Below are positions 1 to 5,655 of a stretch of 7,589 nt of DNA, one piece after another. How positions within the stretch are numbered: the stretch's first letter is position 1; each line of letters opens with the position of its first letter. Under the pieces are notes generated by a model. The model was given only the letters and a program-made list of their open reading frames with translations. It was not told where the DNA came from and made no database searches. The DNA is taken from contig JAJXSQ010000096.1 of assembly GCA_021784495.1 (NCBI GenBank), forward strand, positions 1-7,589, read 5' to 3'. A program made the translations under genes and the position numbers. The stretch is from Myxococcales bacterium. GTDB taxonomy: Bacteria; Myxococcota; Myxococcia; Myxococcales; Anaeromyxobacteraceae.

Positions 1-110
1 GCGATCCGCTCCGGGGGTTCGGGCCGGGTGAGGGGCGCCGTGCGGGGGCCGCCGCCTCCCCCGGTGGGGTCCTCCCCCCCGCCGCGCCGGGAGCGCGCGG
101 GCGCTTCCGG

Positions 111-116
111 TATGCT
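111..116 (+). promoter_or_regulatory. Putative -10 hexamer of the DHH phosphoesterase gene
   Basis: TATGCT lies 14 bases before the ATG at 131, in sequence that is otherwise almost all G and C. It matches the -10 consensus TATAAT at four positions. No convincing -35 box is seen 16 to 18 bases upstream. A start point about 7 bases downstream would leave a leader of under 10 bases, too short for a Shine-Dalgarno site, and none is visible before the ATG. The role is inferred from position and composition only. Confidence 0.45.
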
Positions 117-130
117 GGGCGCGGCCCCGC

Positions 131-1144
131 ATGGACCTCGCGATCCTCTATCACGGCAACTGCTTCGACGGCGCCGCCTCCGCCGCGCTCCTCGGCCGCT
201 TCCTCGCCGAGCGGGCCGGCGCGCCCACCGCCGCCATCCGCCACCTCCCCATGGCCCACCGCCAGGGCGATCCCTTCCCCCCCGGCGCGCTCGACGGCCC
301 GCTCAACGCCTGCGTCGACTTCCGCTTCTCGCCGAGCCCCCGGCTTCACTGGTGGTTCGATCACCACGCGAGCGCCTTCGTCGCGCCGGCCGAGCGGGCC
401 GCCTTCGAGGCCGACCGCTCCGGCCAGAAGTTCTGGGACCCGTCGGCCCCCTCCTGCACCGGCTTCATCCACCGGACGCTCCGCGACCGCTTCGGCTGGG
501 AGGCGCCGGAGCTCGCCGACCTCGTCGCCTGGGCCGAGGTGATCGACGCCGCCCGCTTCCCGTCGGCGGCGGTGGCGGTCCGGCTCGACGAGCCGGCGCT
601 CCGGCTCATGACCCTCCTCGAGGCGACGCGCGATCCCGCCCTCCCCGACCGGATCATCGAGGCGATGCGCCGCCGCCCGCTCGCCGAGATCGTCGCCGAG
701 CCGGCCGTCGCCGCGGCGCTCGCGCCGATCCTCGAGCGCCACCGCGCCGCGGTGGAGATCGTGCGCCGGCTCGCCCGGCTGGAGGGCGGGGTGGTGAGCG
801 CCGACCTGCTCGGCACCGGGATCGAGGCGGCCAACAAATTCATCGCCTACGACCTCTTCCCGGAGGCGCGCTACACGGTCGTCGTCTCCGAGGACCCGCG
901 CCGGACCAAGGTGTCGGTCGGCTCGAACCCCTGGCCGCGGACGCCGCGCACCCACGACATCGCCCGGCTCTGCGAGCGGTACGGCGGCGGCGGCCACCCG
1001 GTGGTCGGCGCGGTCACCCTCCCGGCGGGGCAGCGGGAGGAGGCCCGGCGGATCGCCGCCGAGATCGCCGCCGCGCTCCGGGTCGAGGGACCGGCCGCGG
1101 GAGCGGCCGCCGGCGCCGGAGCGCCACCGGGGCGGGCGCCGTGA
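131..1144 (+). CDS. DHH/DHHA1-family phosphoesterase
   Basis: A 337-residue protein of the DHH phosphoesterase superfamily, whose members are metal-dependent enzymes cleaving phosphodiester or phosphoanhydride bonds (for example nanoRNases, cyclic-dinucleotide phosphodiesterases and RecJ). Visible motifs in order: an N-terminal YHGNCFDG motif (H8, D13), an aspartate in CVDF (D63), the signature DHH in WWFDHHAS (D77-H78-H79), a further acidic site in AEVIDAA (D139), and the C-terminal substrate-binding glycine motif GGGGHP (285-290) of the DHHA1 domain. Motif I is the short H-x4-D form, not the classical H-x3-D-x-D, which places it in the YHGxCxDG branch whose substrate I cannot name. No signal peptide or membrane segment is seen, so it should be cytoplasmic. 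The last ~20 residues are Ala/Gly/Pro-rich. The start is the ATG just before the conserved first strand. The stop codon overlaps the start of the receiver gene, suggesting one transcript and coupled translation. Confidence 0.9.
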   Translation: MDLAILYHGNCFDGAASAALLGRFLAERAGAPTAAIRHLPMAHRQGDPFPPGALDGPLNACVDFRFSPSPRLHWWFDHHASAFVAPAERAAFEADRSGQKFWDPSAPSCTGFIHRTLRDRFGWEAPELADLVAWAEVIDAARFPSAAVAVRLDEPALRLMTLLEATRDPALPDRIIEAMRRRPLAEIVAEPAVAAALAPILERHRAAVEIVRRLARLEGGVVSADLLGTGIEAANKFIAYDLFPEARYTVVVSEDPRRTKVSVGSNPWPRTPRTHDIARLCERYGGGGHPVVGAVTLPAGQREEARRIAAEIAAALRVEGPAAGAAAGAGAPPGRAP

Positions 1145-1524
1145 CCCCCGGGCAGTACATCCTGATCGTCGACGACGACGCCGACTTCCGCGAGGCGCTC
1201 GGCGAGGTGCTCACCGGCGCCGGCTACCCGGTCGTGGAGGCGGGCGGCGGCGAGGAGGCGATCGCGCGGATCGCCGAGGAGCCGCCCGGGCTGGTCCTCC
1301 TCGACCTGAAGATGCCGGGGATCGACGGCTGGGGGGTGATGGAGCGGATGCGCGCCGCCCCCCGGACGACCTCGATCCCGATCCTGGTCCTCTCGGCCTA
1401 CGGCTTCGAGTGGGAGGCGGAGCTGCTCGGCGTGCAGGGGTACATCCCCAAGGCGGGGCTGCAGCTCGATGGGATCCTGGAGCGCGTCCGGAACGTCGCC
1501 GGCGATCCGCCGATGCGCCACTGA
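1141..1524 (+). CDS. Single-domain response regulator (receiver protein)
   Basis: A 127-residue stand-alone CheY-like receiver domain with no output domain. All key positions are present: the acidic pair D11-D12 in IVDDD, the phosphoacceptor D55 in LLDLKMPGIDG, the switch Ser S85 in VLSAY, and the conserved K104 preceded by aromatic Y101 (GYIPKA). It should be phosphorylated by a histidine kinase and act through protein contacts. No kinase is encoded in the window. The start is inferred to be the GTG at 1141, which shares four bases (GTGA) with the stop of the upstream phosphoesterase and sits six codons before the first beta strand. The reading frame stays open far upstream through the phosphoesterase gene, but that part reads as arginine/proline-rich antisense-like shadow. 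The overlap implies translational coupling; whether the receiver regulates the phosphoesterase is only an inference. Confidence 0.92.
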   Translation: MTPGQYILIVDDDADFREALGEVLTGAGYPVVEAGGGEEAIARIAEEPPGLVLLDLKMPGIDGWGVMERMRAAPRTTSIPILVLSAYGFEWEAELLGVQGYIPKAGLQLDGILERVRNVAGDPPMRH

Positions 1525-1755
1525 GCTGAGCCGCGCGCCGCGCCCGTAGCATCCGGCGAGGCGCGTCGCGGCGGTCGCGGTCCCGGCCGCCCACGGCGTC
1601 GTGCGCGGACGCATCTCCAGCCGCCAGCACTGCGAGTGGAGGTCCTTGTTTCACCGGCTGTGCACGCGCCCCTGACTGCCCCCAGCGTCGCGGTAGAGCG
1701 CCCCTGCGCGAACCGGCGGGATCTTGGGGCGTCCGTTCGACTTTGGCATCGAGGT

Positions 1756-1773
1756 GGTTCGTCTGGACGAACC
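1756..1773. promoter_or_regulatory. Perfect 18-bp palindrome, operator-like
   Basis: GGTTCGTC and its exact reverse complement GACGAACC flank a central TG. The pairing extends by a G-T and a G-C pair to 1754-1775. There is no T tract, so it does not look like an intrinsic terminator. Its outer bases and length fit the layout of the Geobacter LexA box (GGTT-N2-C-N4-G-N3-ACC), but the inner C and G of that motif are T and A here, so the match is partial. No gene starts directly downstream on either strand, leaving its target unclear. Confidence 0.4.
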
Positions 1774-2033
1774 GCGATCGACGGGGGGCAGCGGGGATCG
1801 GCGGCTCGGCGGCTCGGCGCTGGCGGCGGCCGGGTAGATACCCCCCGGTGCTCCGCGCCGGACGGCCCGGCCTGCTCGCGCCGGTGCCGAGGGGGTTCGA
1901 GGTCGATGCGCGATCGCGAGGTCGCGCGCCGGGGGCGGCGCCGCGCGAGCGGCAGGATCGATCCCTCGCCGTAGCTCGCCGGGCGGCGCGCCGCTTGTGC
2001 GCGCCGGGCCCCACCCACCCGGCCGCCGCTGTA

Positions 2034-2160
2034 CGCGCCGAGCCTCTGTAGTGAACCGCGGCCGGGCCTCCGCAGCGGACCGCGTCGCCGAGCCTCCGCA
2101 GCGGACCGCGGCCGGACCTCCGCAGCGCCCGCGCCGCCGAGCCTCCGCAGCGGGCCGCCG
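2034..2160. repeat. Five imperfect ~25-bp tandem repeats beside the dinB 3' end
   Basis: The core CCTCCGCAGC or a variant begins at 2043 (degenerate, CCTCTGTAGT), 2067, 2093, 2117 and 2142, giving spacings of 24, 26, 24 and 25 bases. Flanks alternate between GCCGAG and GCCGGG/GCCGGA before the core, with GGACCGCG or close variants after it. Copies 2 and 3 contain the inverted repeat TCCGC-A-GCGGA, able to form a small hairpin with a CAG loop. The array ends 17 bases from the dinB stop codon. It could help end transcription from either side, or be a neutral minisatellite. Confidence 0.75.
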
Positions 2161-2177
2161 CCCGCCGCTCCGCGCGG

Positions 2178-3524
2178 TCACTCCCGCCCGCGCCGGCGGT
2201 GGCGCGGCCAGGCCTCCGGCGACGCGCCGTCGTCGAGCAGGTCGGCCGGGGCGACGGTCCGCTCGCCGAAGCGATCGGCGAGCGCGTCGATGGCGGCGAG
2301 GAGCGAGCGGCGGCGCTCCCCGGCGCCGGCGCCAGCTCCCTCGCCACCTCCCCGCGCCTCTCCGTCCGCCTCCCCGCCGCGCCCCCCGCCGCCAGCCGCG
2401 CCGAAGAGGTCGAGCTGGGCGCCCGCCGCGCCGACCGGCCCGACGGCACCGCCCGCCTCCTCGTCGACGCCCGCCGGCGCCGCCGCCTCGCCGTCGAGGC
2501 CGGAGACGGTGACCCCGGCGAGCCGGACGGGCCGGCCCAGGTCGACCCGCCCGAGCTGGCCGCAGGCCGCCCGGTAGATCTCCCGGTCGTCGTCGGTCGG
2601 CGCGGCGAGGGTGGTCCGGCGCGTCACCAGCGCGAAGTCGGCGTACTTCACCTTGAGCGTCACCACCCGCCCCCGCCGGCCGGTGGCGCGCAGCCGCCGC
2701 CCGACCCGGCCCGCCTGGCGCAGGAGGACGCGCTCGAGCGGCGCCGCGCCGACCACGTCGGCGTCGAAGGTCTCCTCGCCGCCGACGCTCCGGGCCGCCT
2801 CGTCGGGGACCACCGCCCGCGGGTCGTCGCCGGCCGCGAGCGCGCGCAGCGCCCGGGCCCGCTCGGCGCCGATCGCCGCGGCGAGCGCCGAGGCGGGGCA
2901 GGCGGCGAGGGCGCCGATGGTCGAGATCCCGATCCGGCGGAGCGCGGCCTCGGTCACCTCCCCGACCCCCCAGAGCCGGCCGACGGGGAGCGGCGCCAGG
3001 AAGGCGGCGGTCCCGCCCGGCGGGACCACGGTGAGGCCGTCCGGCTTGCCGAGGTCGGTGGCGATCTTGGCGGCGAGCTTCACCTCGGCGACGCCGGCCG
3101 AGGCGGCGAGCCCGGTCTCCTCCCGGACGGCGCGCCGGATGGCGGCGGCGATGGTCGGGCCGTCGCCGTGGAGGGCGCGGCTCGCGGTGGCGTCGAGGAA
3201 GGCCTCGTCGAGGGAGAGCGGCTCGACGAGCGGCGTGTAGCGGCGGTAGACGCCGAAGATCCGGTCGGACAGCTCGCCGTACCGCTCGAAGCGCGGGTGG
3301 AGGAAGGCGGCGCCGGGGCAGAGGCGGCGCGCGCGCACGGTCGGCATCGCCGAGCGGACGCCGAAGGCGCGCGCCTCGTAGCTCGCGGCGCAGACGACGC
3401 CGCGATCGGAGAGGCCGCCGACGATGACCGGCCGGCCGCGGAGCGCCGGGTCGTCGAGCTGCTCGACCGACGCGTAGAAGGCGTCGAGATCGAGGTGGAT
3501 GATCGTCCGGGGCGGCCCCGCCAT
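2178..3524 (-). CDS. dinB: DNA polymerase IV (Y-family translesion polymerase)
   Basis: A 448-residue Y-family polymerase that copies past damaged template bases and lacks proofreading. Visible features: the palm motif HLDLDAFYASVE with metal ligand D12 and Tyr steric gate Y17; the ASYEARAFGVRSAMP finger motif (48-61); the catalytic SLDEAFLD with D106 and E107; GVAEVKLAAKIATDLGKPDG (144-163); the thumb helix-hairpin-helix around LWGVGEVTEAALRRIGI (184-200); and the little-finger domain (about 245-345). The clamp-binding motif QLDLF (370-374) is not at the extreme C-terminus. It is followed by a Gly/Glu/Ala-rich linker (375-402) and then a conserved-looking tail containing LLAAIDALADRFG (408-420). 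At ~450 residues it is longer than E. coli Pol IV (351), mostly because of the linker and tail. The ATG start lies six residues before the first palm strand. It is transcribed toward the receiver gene and away from the tetR-type gene. No LexA-type box is evident just before the start. Confidence 0.97.
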   Translation of the reverse strand: MAGPPRTIIHLDLDAFYASVEQLDDPALRGRPVIVGGLSDRGVVCAASYEARAFGVRSAMPTVRARRLCPGAAFLHPRFERYGELSDRIFGVYRRYTPLVEPLSLDEAFLDATASRALHGDGPTIAAAIRRAVREETGLAASAGVAEVKLAAKIATDLGKPDGLTVVPPGGTAAFLAPLPVGRLWGVGEVTEAALRRIGISTIGALAACPASALAAAIGAERARALRALAAGDDPRAVVPDEAARSVGGEETFDADVVGAAPLERVLLRQAGRVGRRLRATGRRGRVVTLKVKYADFALVTRRTTLAAPTDDDREIYRAACGQLGRVDLGRPVRLAGVTVSGLDGEAAAPAGVDEEAGGAVGPVGAAGAQLDLFGAAGGGGRGGEADGEARGGGEGAGAGAGERRRSLLAAIDALADRFGERTVAPADLLDDGASPEAWPRHRRRGRE

Positions 3525-3530
3525 CGGCCC

Positions 3531-3536
3531 AGGCTA
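3531..3536 (-). promoter_or_regulatory. Putative -10 hexamer of dinB
   Basis: On the minus strand TAGCCT ends six bases before the dinB ATG, so a start point at usual -10 spacing falls on or next to the start codon. A GGAG lies 12 bases upstream of the ATG, too far for a typical Shine-Dalgarno site, and it would be upstream of the transcript start if this hexamer is used. No clear -35 box is seen in the adjoining GC-rich sequence. Confidence 0.45.
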
Positions 3537-3554
3537 CTCCCGCGCGCCCACCCG

Positions 3555-3823
3555 GGCACGCCGCGCGCGCGAGCACGCCGCCCGCCCAGGCACGACGTGC
3601 GGCCAGGCACGCCATCGCCGTGTTCGGCCCCTCGCAGAGTGCGCTCGACGCCCGCCCACGCACGACGTGCGGCCAGGCACGCCACCCCTTGGAGCACGCC
3701 AGCGCCGTGATCGGCCCCTCGCAGAGTGCGCTCGACGCCCGCCCAGGCACGACGTGCGGTCAGGCACGCCACCCCCTGGAGCACGCCAGCGCCGTGATCG
3801 GCCCCTCGCAGAGTGCGCTCGAC
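3555..3823. repeat. 87-bp tandem repeat array upstream of dinB
   Basis: Two full 87-bp units (3650-3736 and 3737-3823) differ at only three positions. A preceding 70-bp unit (3580-3649) matches the same pattern but lacks 17 bases after its second GGCACGCC/GCCA segment. A further remnant at 3555-3579 keeps the ends of the GGCACGCC...GAGCACGCC part. Units follow each other directly with no unique spacers. Each of the three main units has the inverted repeat GCACG-A-CGTGC (at 3590, 3660 and 3747) and ends in CTCGCAGAGTGCGCTCGAC. GCACG cores recur within the unit, so it may have grown from a shorter motif. Unit length is a multiple of three, but there is no other sign of coding. The array fills most of the divergent gap between dinB and the TetR-type gene. 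Confidence 0.93.
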
Positions 3824-3897
3824 GCGCACCCGCGCGCGCCGCGCCCCTCCGCGGCCCCCGACCGGCGTACTCCGCCCGGACTGACCTGGAAGGCCGG

Positions 3898-3926
3898 TTG
3901 CCCCGTGCCGGGCCCATCACTATGTG
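3898..3926 (+). promoter_or_regulatory. Putative promoter of the TetR-type gene
   Basis: TTGCCC at 3898-3903 and TATGTG at 3921-3926 are separated by exactly 17 bases, the optimal sigma-70 spacing. The first matches TTGACA at four positions and the second matches TATAAT at three. TATGTG ends seven bases before the ATG at 3934, so the transcript would be leaderless or nearly so. It is the only start in the window with a plausible -35 box. Confidence 0.5.
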
Positions 3927-3928
3927 AT
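3916..3928. promoter_or_regulatory. Operator-like palindrome overlapping the -10 of the TetR-type gene
   Basis: ATCAC-TAT-GTGAT is an inverted repeat with perfect five-base arms around a three-base centre. It is AT-rich in very GC-rich surroundings, lies over the putative -10, and ends five bases before the start codon of a TetR-family regulator. TetR proteins bind short palindromes as dimers and often repress their own gene, so this is a natural autoregulatory site. It is shorter than many TetR operators. Binding is inferred from position and symmetry. Confidence 0.5.
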
Positions 3929-3933
3929 CGCGG

Positions 3934-4563
3934 ATGGATGGATCGGTCGCCACCTTTCATCGGACCAGCGCCCCGCGCTCCGGCATCGCCGAGCGGATCT
4001 GGAACTCGGCGCGGGCCGAGTTCTCCCGCCGCGGCTACCACGGCGCGCGGGTGCAGGGGATCGCGCGGGGCGCGGTCTGCAACGTCGCGCTCATCTACCG
4101 CCACTGGAGCTCGAAGAAGGCGCTCTACCTCGACATCCTGCGCGCCGTCTGGATCGGCACGGCGAACGACATCGCCCGGCTGGTCGCCGACGGACCGGTC
4201 GGCGCCGCGGCGATCGTGGACGGGTACCTCGACGCGATGATGAAGGACCAGCAGGGCTCGCAGCTGCTCATCCGGGAGTACCTGGACGGCGCGCCCCACC
4301 TGCTCCTGCTCGCCCAGAACGAGCCGGCCCTCCTCGAGCCGGTCAAGCGGGCGGCGGCGGCGCTGGCGATCGCCGGCGCGCCCGGCGGCGACACCGACCC
4401 GGTCCTCGCCGTGGTCACCATCGGCGGGCTGGCCGCGCTCGTCGCCTCGGCGCAGGACGCCGCCCGGCCGTTCGTCTCGGTCGCGCCGACGGCCGAGGTG
4501 CTCCGGGCCCACGTCCGCACGCTGCTGCTCCACGGCCTCGCGCCAGCCAACGCCCCGCAGTGA
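3934..4563 (+). CDS. TetR/AcrR-family transcriptional regulator
   Basis: A 209-residue protein with the typical TetR layout: an N-terminal helix-turn-helix DNA-binding domain (about 17-65) and an all-helical ligand-binding/dimerisation domain (about 70-203). The first region reads IAERIWNSARAEFSRRGYHGARV, shown here only in part, and the recognition helix with its follow-on is GAVCNVALIYRHWSSKKAL (46-64), whose YRHWSSKKAL is the family's Y-x-H-F-x-S-K-x-x-L signature with W for F. The C-terminal domain gives no clue to the ligand. The ATG is chosen because it is the only ATG shortly before the HTH; an ATG at 3922 in the same frame is followed at once by TGA. A promoter and small palindrome directly upstream suggest self-regulation. 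The target could also be the nearby phosphorylase or transporter genes, but no second copy of the palindrome was seen before them. Confidence 0.95.
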   Translation: MDGSVATFHRTSAPRSGIAERIWNSARAEFSRRGYHGARVQGIARGAVCNVALIYRHWSSKKALYLDILRAVWIGTANDIARLVADGPVGAAAIVDGYLDAMMKDQQGSQLLIREYLDGAPHLLLLAQNEPALLEPVKRAAAALAIAGAPGGDTDPVLAVVTIGGLAALVASAQDAARPFVSVAPTAEVLRAHVRTLLLHGLAPANAPQ

Positions 4564-4681
4564 CCCGCGGCCCGACCGCGCCCGCGAAGCTCCCCTGCCG
4601 ACCCGTAGCCCGGACGCGCCTTCGATCGCCCCCCGGCGACCCGCAGACCGACCGCGCCCGCGAAGCTCCCCCGCTGACCCG
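4562..4681. repeat. 44-bp imperfect direct repeat, 76-bp period
   Basis: Bases 4562-4605 recur at 4638-4681 with four mismatches. The shared core is GACCGCGCCCGCGAAGCTCC. The first copy starts inside the TGA stop of the TetR-type gene. The 32 bases following each copy are not alike, so this is not a simple full-unit tandem duplication. No function is apparent. Confidence 0.8.
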
Positions 4682-4692
4682 CTGACCTCAGC

Positions 4693-4710
4693 CCGCCCTC
4701 GCCCGGGCGG
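4693..4710 (+). terminator. Weak terminator-like hairpin
   Basis: CCGCCC and GGGCGG form a six-base GC stem around a six-base loop (TCGCCC), in the gap between the TetR-type gene and the phosphorylase gene. There is no downstream T tract, so intrinsic termination is uncertain; such stems are common by chance at this GC content. Confidence 0.2.
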
Positions 4711-4736
4711 CGGTGGCCCCGGCGGCGCGCGGGTGG

Positions 4737-4742
4737 TAACCA
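4737..4742 (+). promoter_or_regulatory. Putative -10-like hexamer of the phosphorylase gene
   Basis: TAACCA ends six bases before the GTG at 4749, the same placement as the hexamers before dinB and the MFS gene. It lacks the final T of the consensus and has no visible -35 box. An AGGGA motif is only two bases from the GTG, too close to work as a normal Shine-Dalgarno site. Confidence 0.3.
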
Positions 4743-4748
4743 GGGACG

Positions 4749-5576
4749 GTGCAGCGGACGCCGATCCTCGATCACGATCCGGCCGACCCGCCGGTCTTCA
4801 CGCCCGAGCGGCTGCTCGAGGGCGCGCGCCGGCAGAAGGGGCTCGCCGCCGCCCGCGTCCCGGCCGCCTGCCTGCTCGACATGGACGGCGAGCTGGTCGA
4901 GCGGCTCGTCGCCACCGGCCGGGCGGCGCCCGATCCCTCCTGGCCCTGCTTCCACACGCGGCTCCACCGCTGGACGCTCGCGGGGGGGGCCGAGGCCGGC
5001 GTGATCGGCGGCGCCATCGGCGCGCCCTTCGCGGTGCTCGTCGCCGAGGAGCTCTTCGCCTCCGGGTGCGAGGCGCTCCTCTCCATCTCCTCGGCGGGCC
5101 TCGTGGCCGCGGAGATCGCGCCGCCGTTCTTCGTGCTCATCGAGCGCGCCCTCCGCGACGAGGGGACGAGCTACCACTACCTGGCGGCGGCCCGGCACGC
5201 GGAGGCGGATCCGGCGCTGACCGACGCGGTGGCGCGGGCGCTGGCCGGCGCGGCGACGCCCCTCCTCCGCGGCACCTCCTGGACCACCGACGCGCCCTTC
5301 CGCGAGAGCGACGCGCTCGTCGCGGCGCGGCGGGCGGAGGGGATCCTCTGCGTGGAGATGGAGTCCGCGGCGCTCCTGGCGATGGCCCGGGCCCGGGGCC
5401 GGGCGGTGGCCTGCCTCGCGCACGTGACCAACGCGATGGCCACCCGGAGCGACGACTTCGAGAAGGGCGGGCAGGACGGCCAGGAGGAGGCCCTCCAGCT
5501 GTGCGACCGCGCGCTCACCGCCGCGCTGGCGCACGCGGCCGGCCGCGGCCCGTGGGACGGGTCCCGGCGCCGGTGA
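4749..5576 (+). CDS. Nucleoside phosphorylase-family protein
   Basis: A 275-residue protein of the PNP/UDP phosphorylase superfamily, whose members split the N-glycosidic bond of nucleosides using phosphate (or water in nucleosidase relatives). Visible signs: SISSAGLV (112-119), in the place of the Gly/Ala-rich base-site loop of the fold; GTSWTTDAPFRESDA (175-189), with the T-T-D-A-P-[FY]-R-E pattern of uridine-phosphorylase-like proteins; and VEMESAALLAMA (202-213), the hallmark VEMExA segment whose glutamates contact the ribose. A C-terminal NAMATRSDDFEKG (228-240) follows. There are no membrane segments or signal peptide, so it is probably cytoplasmic. Substrate cannot be settled; a uridine-phosphorylase-like enzyme of nucleoside salvage is the best guess. 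The start is GTG; it precedes the conserved PVFTPERLLEGAR region by about 15 residues, and no better start is seen. The next gene, a transporter, is 79 bases downstream in the same direction. Confidence 0.88.
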   Translation: MQRTPILDHDPADPPVFTPERLLEGARRQKGLAAARVPAACLLDMDGELVERLVATGRAAPDPSWPCFHTRLHRWTLAGGAEAGVIGGAIGAPFAVLVAEELFASGCEALLSISSAGLVAAEIAPPFFVLIERALRDEGTSYHYLAAARHAEADPALTDAVARALAGAATPLLRGTSWTTDAPFRESDALVAARRAEGILCVEMESAALLAMARARGRAVACLAHVTNAMATRSDDFEKGGQDGQEEALQLCDRALTAALAHAAGRGPWDGSRRR

Positions 5577-5642
5577 CGGGCCGAAGTCGGATCGAGCCGC
5601 CGAGTCGCTGCCTCTCGAGGAGCACCTCCCGGCGAGTTCCAG

Positions 5643-5648
5643 TACTCT
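5643..5648 (+). promoter_or_regulatory. Putative -10 hexamer of the MFS gene
   Basis: TACTCT ends seven bases before the ATG at 5656, in a slightly AT-richer stretch. A GAGG directly abuts the ATG with no spacer, so it is not a usable Shine-Dalgarno site. No clear -35 box is seen. Together these fit a leaderless transcript starting at or beside the ATG. Confidence 0.4.
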
Positions 5649-5655
5649 CTTGAGG

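Larger units (their letters stand above)
1525..2177. other. 653-bp gene-poor region between convergent genes
   Basis: No convincing gene is seen between the receiver gene and the 3' end of dinB. Open frames exist on both strands, but their translations are Arg/Pro/Ala-rich and lack domain features, as expected of stop-poor GC-rich DNA. The segment around 1700-1790 is less GC-rich than its surroundings and holds a perfect palindrome. A short plus-strand frame just there (about 1697-1825) reads with balanced residues such as GRPFDFGIEVVRLDEP, so a decayed gene fragment is possible, but a stop codon precedes it at 1694-1696 and there is no good start. Small GC-rich inverted repeats at 1596-1612 and 1908-1927 could fold, but none is followed by a T tract. 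The right end is a cluster of ~25-bp repeats. Confidence 0.6.

Noticed and set aside
1..110. Gene or terminator at the left edge
   Set aside because: Only G and C runs that could pair (for example 44-48 with 58-62) are seen, with no T tract and no coding frame that can be tied to a protein family.
28..1140. Long N-terminal extension of the response regulator
   Set aside because: The frame is open, but its translation is Arg/Pro-rich and overlaps the phosphoesterase, whose motifs prove the other frame. The receiver starts at 1141.
1890..1912. tRNA T-loop-like GGTTCGAGGTC
   Set aside because: No matching acceptor stem, anticodon arm or D arm can be laid out around it.
1636..1974. Small plus-strand gene in the gap
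   Set aside because: 112 residues with no recognisable domain, Arg-rich composition and no ribosome-binding or promoter signal.
3070..3095. Change of the Asn-Lys pair (Val-Lys at 148-149) in DinB as an inactivating mutation
   Set aside because: Other DinB subfamilies lack Asn here too, and the catalytic D12, D106 and E107 are intact.
1651..3750. Large minus-strand frame across dinB and the gap
   Set aside because: It is an alternative frame of dinB with Arg/Gly/Pro-rich composition; dinB motifs are in another frame.
3555..3823. CRISPR array
   Set aside because: The 87-bp units adjoin directly, without unique spacers of constant length, and there are no cas genes in the window.
3534..3953. 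Minus-strand repeat protein made of 29-residue units
   Set aside because: The 87-bp unit is a multiple of three, so open frames on both strands repeat neatly, but they have no start signal or known domain and would overlap the dinB and tetR-type promoters.
5577..5655. Thiamine or other riboswitch before the MFS gene
   Set aside because: The gap is only 79 bases and lacks the CTGAGA and ACCTG parts of the thiamine riboswitch or any obvious aptamer fold.
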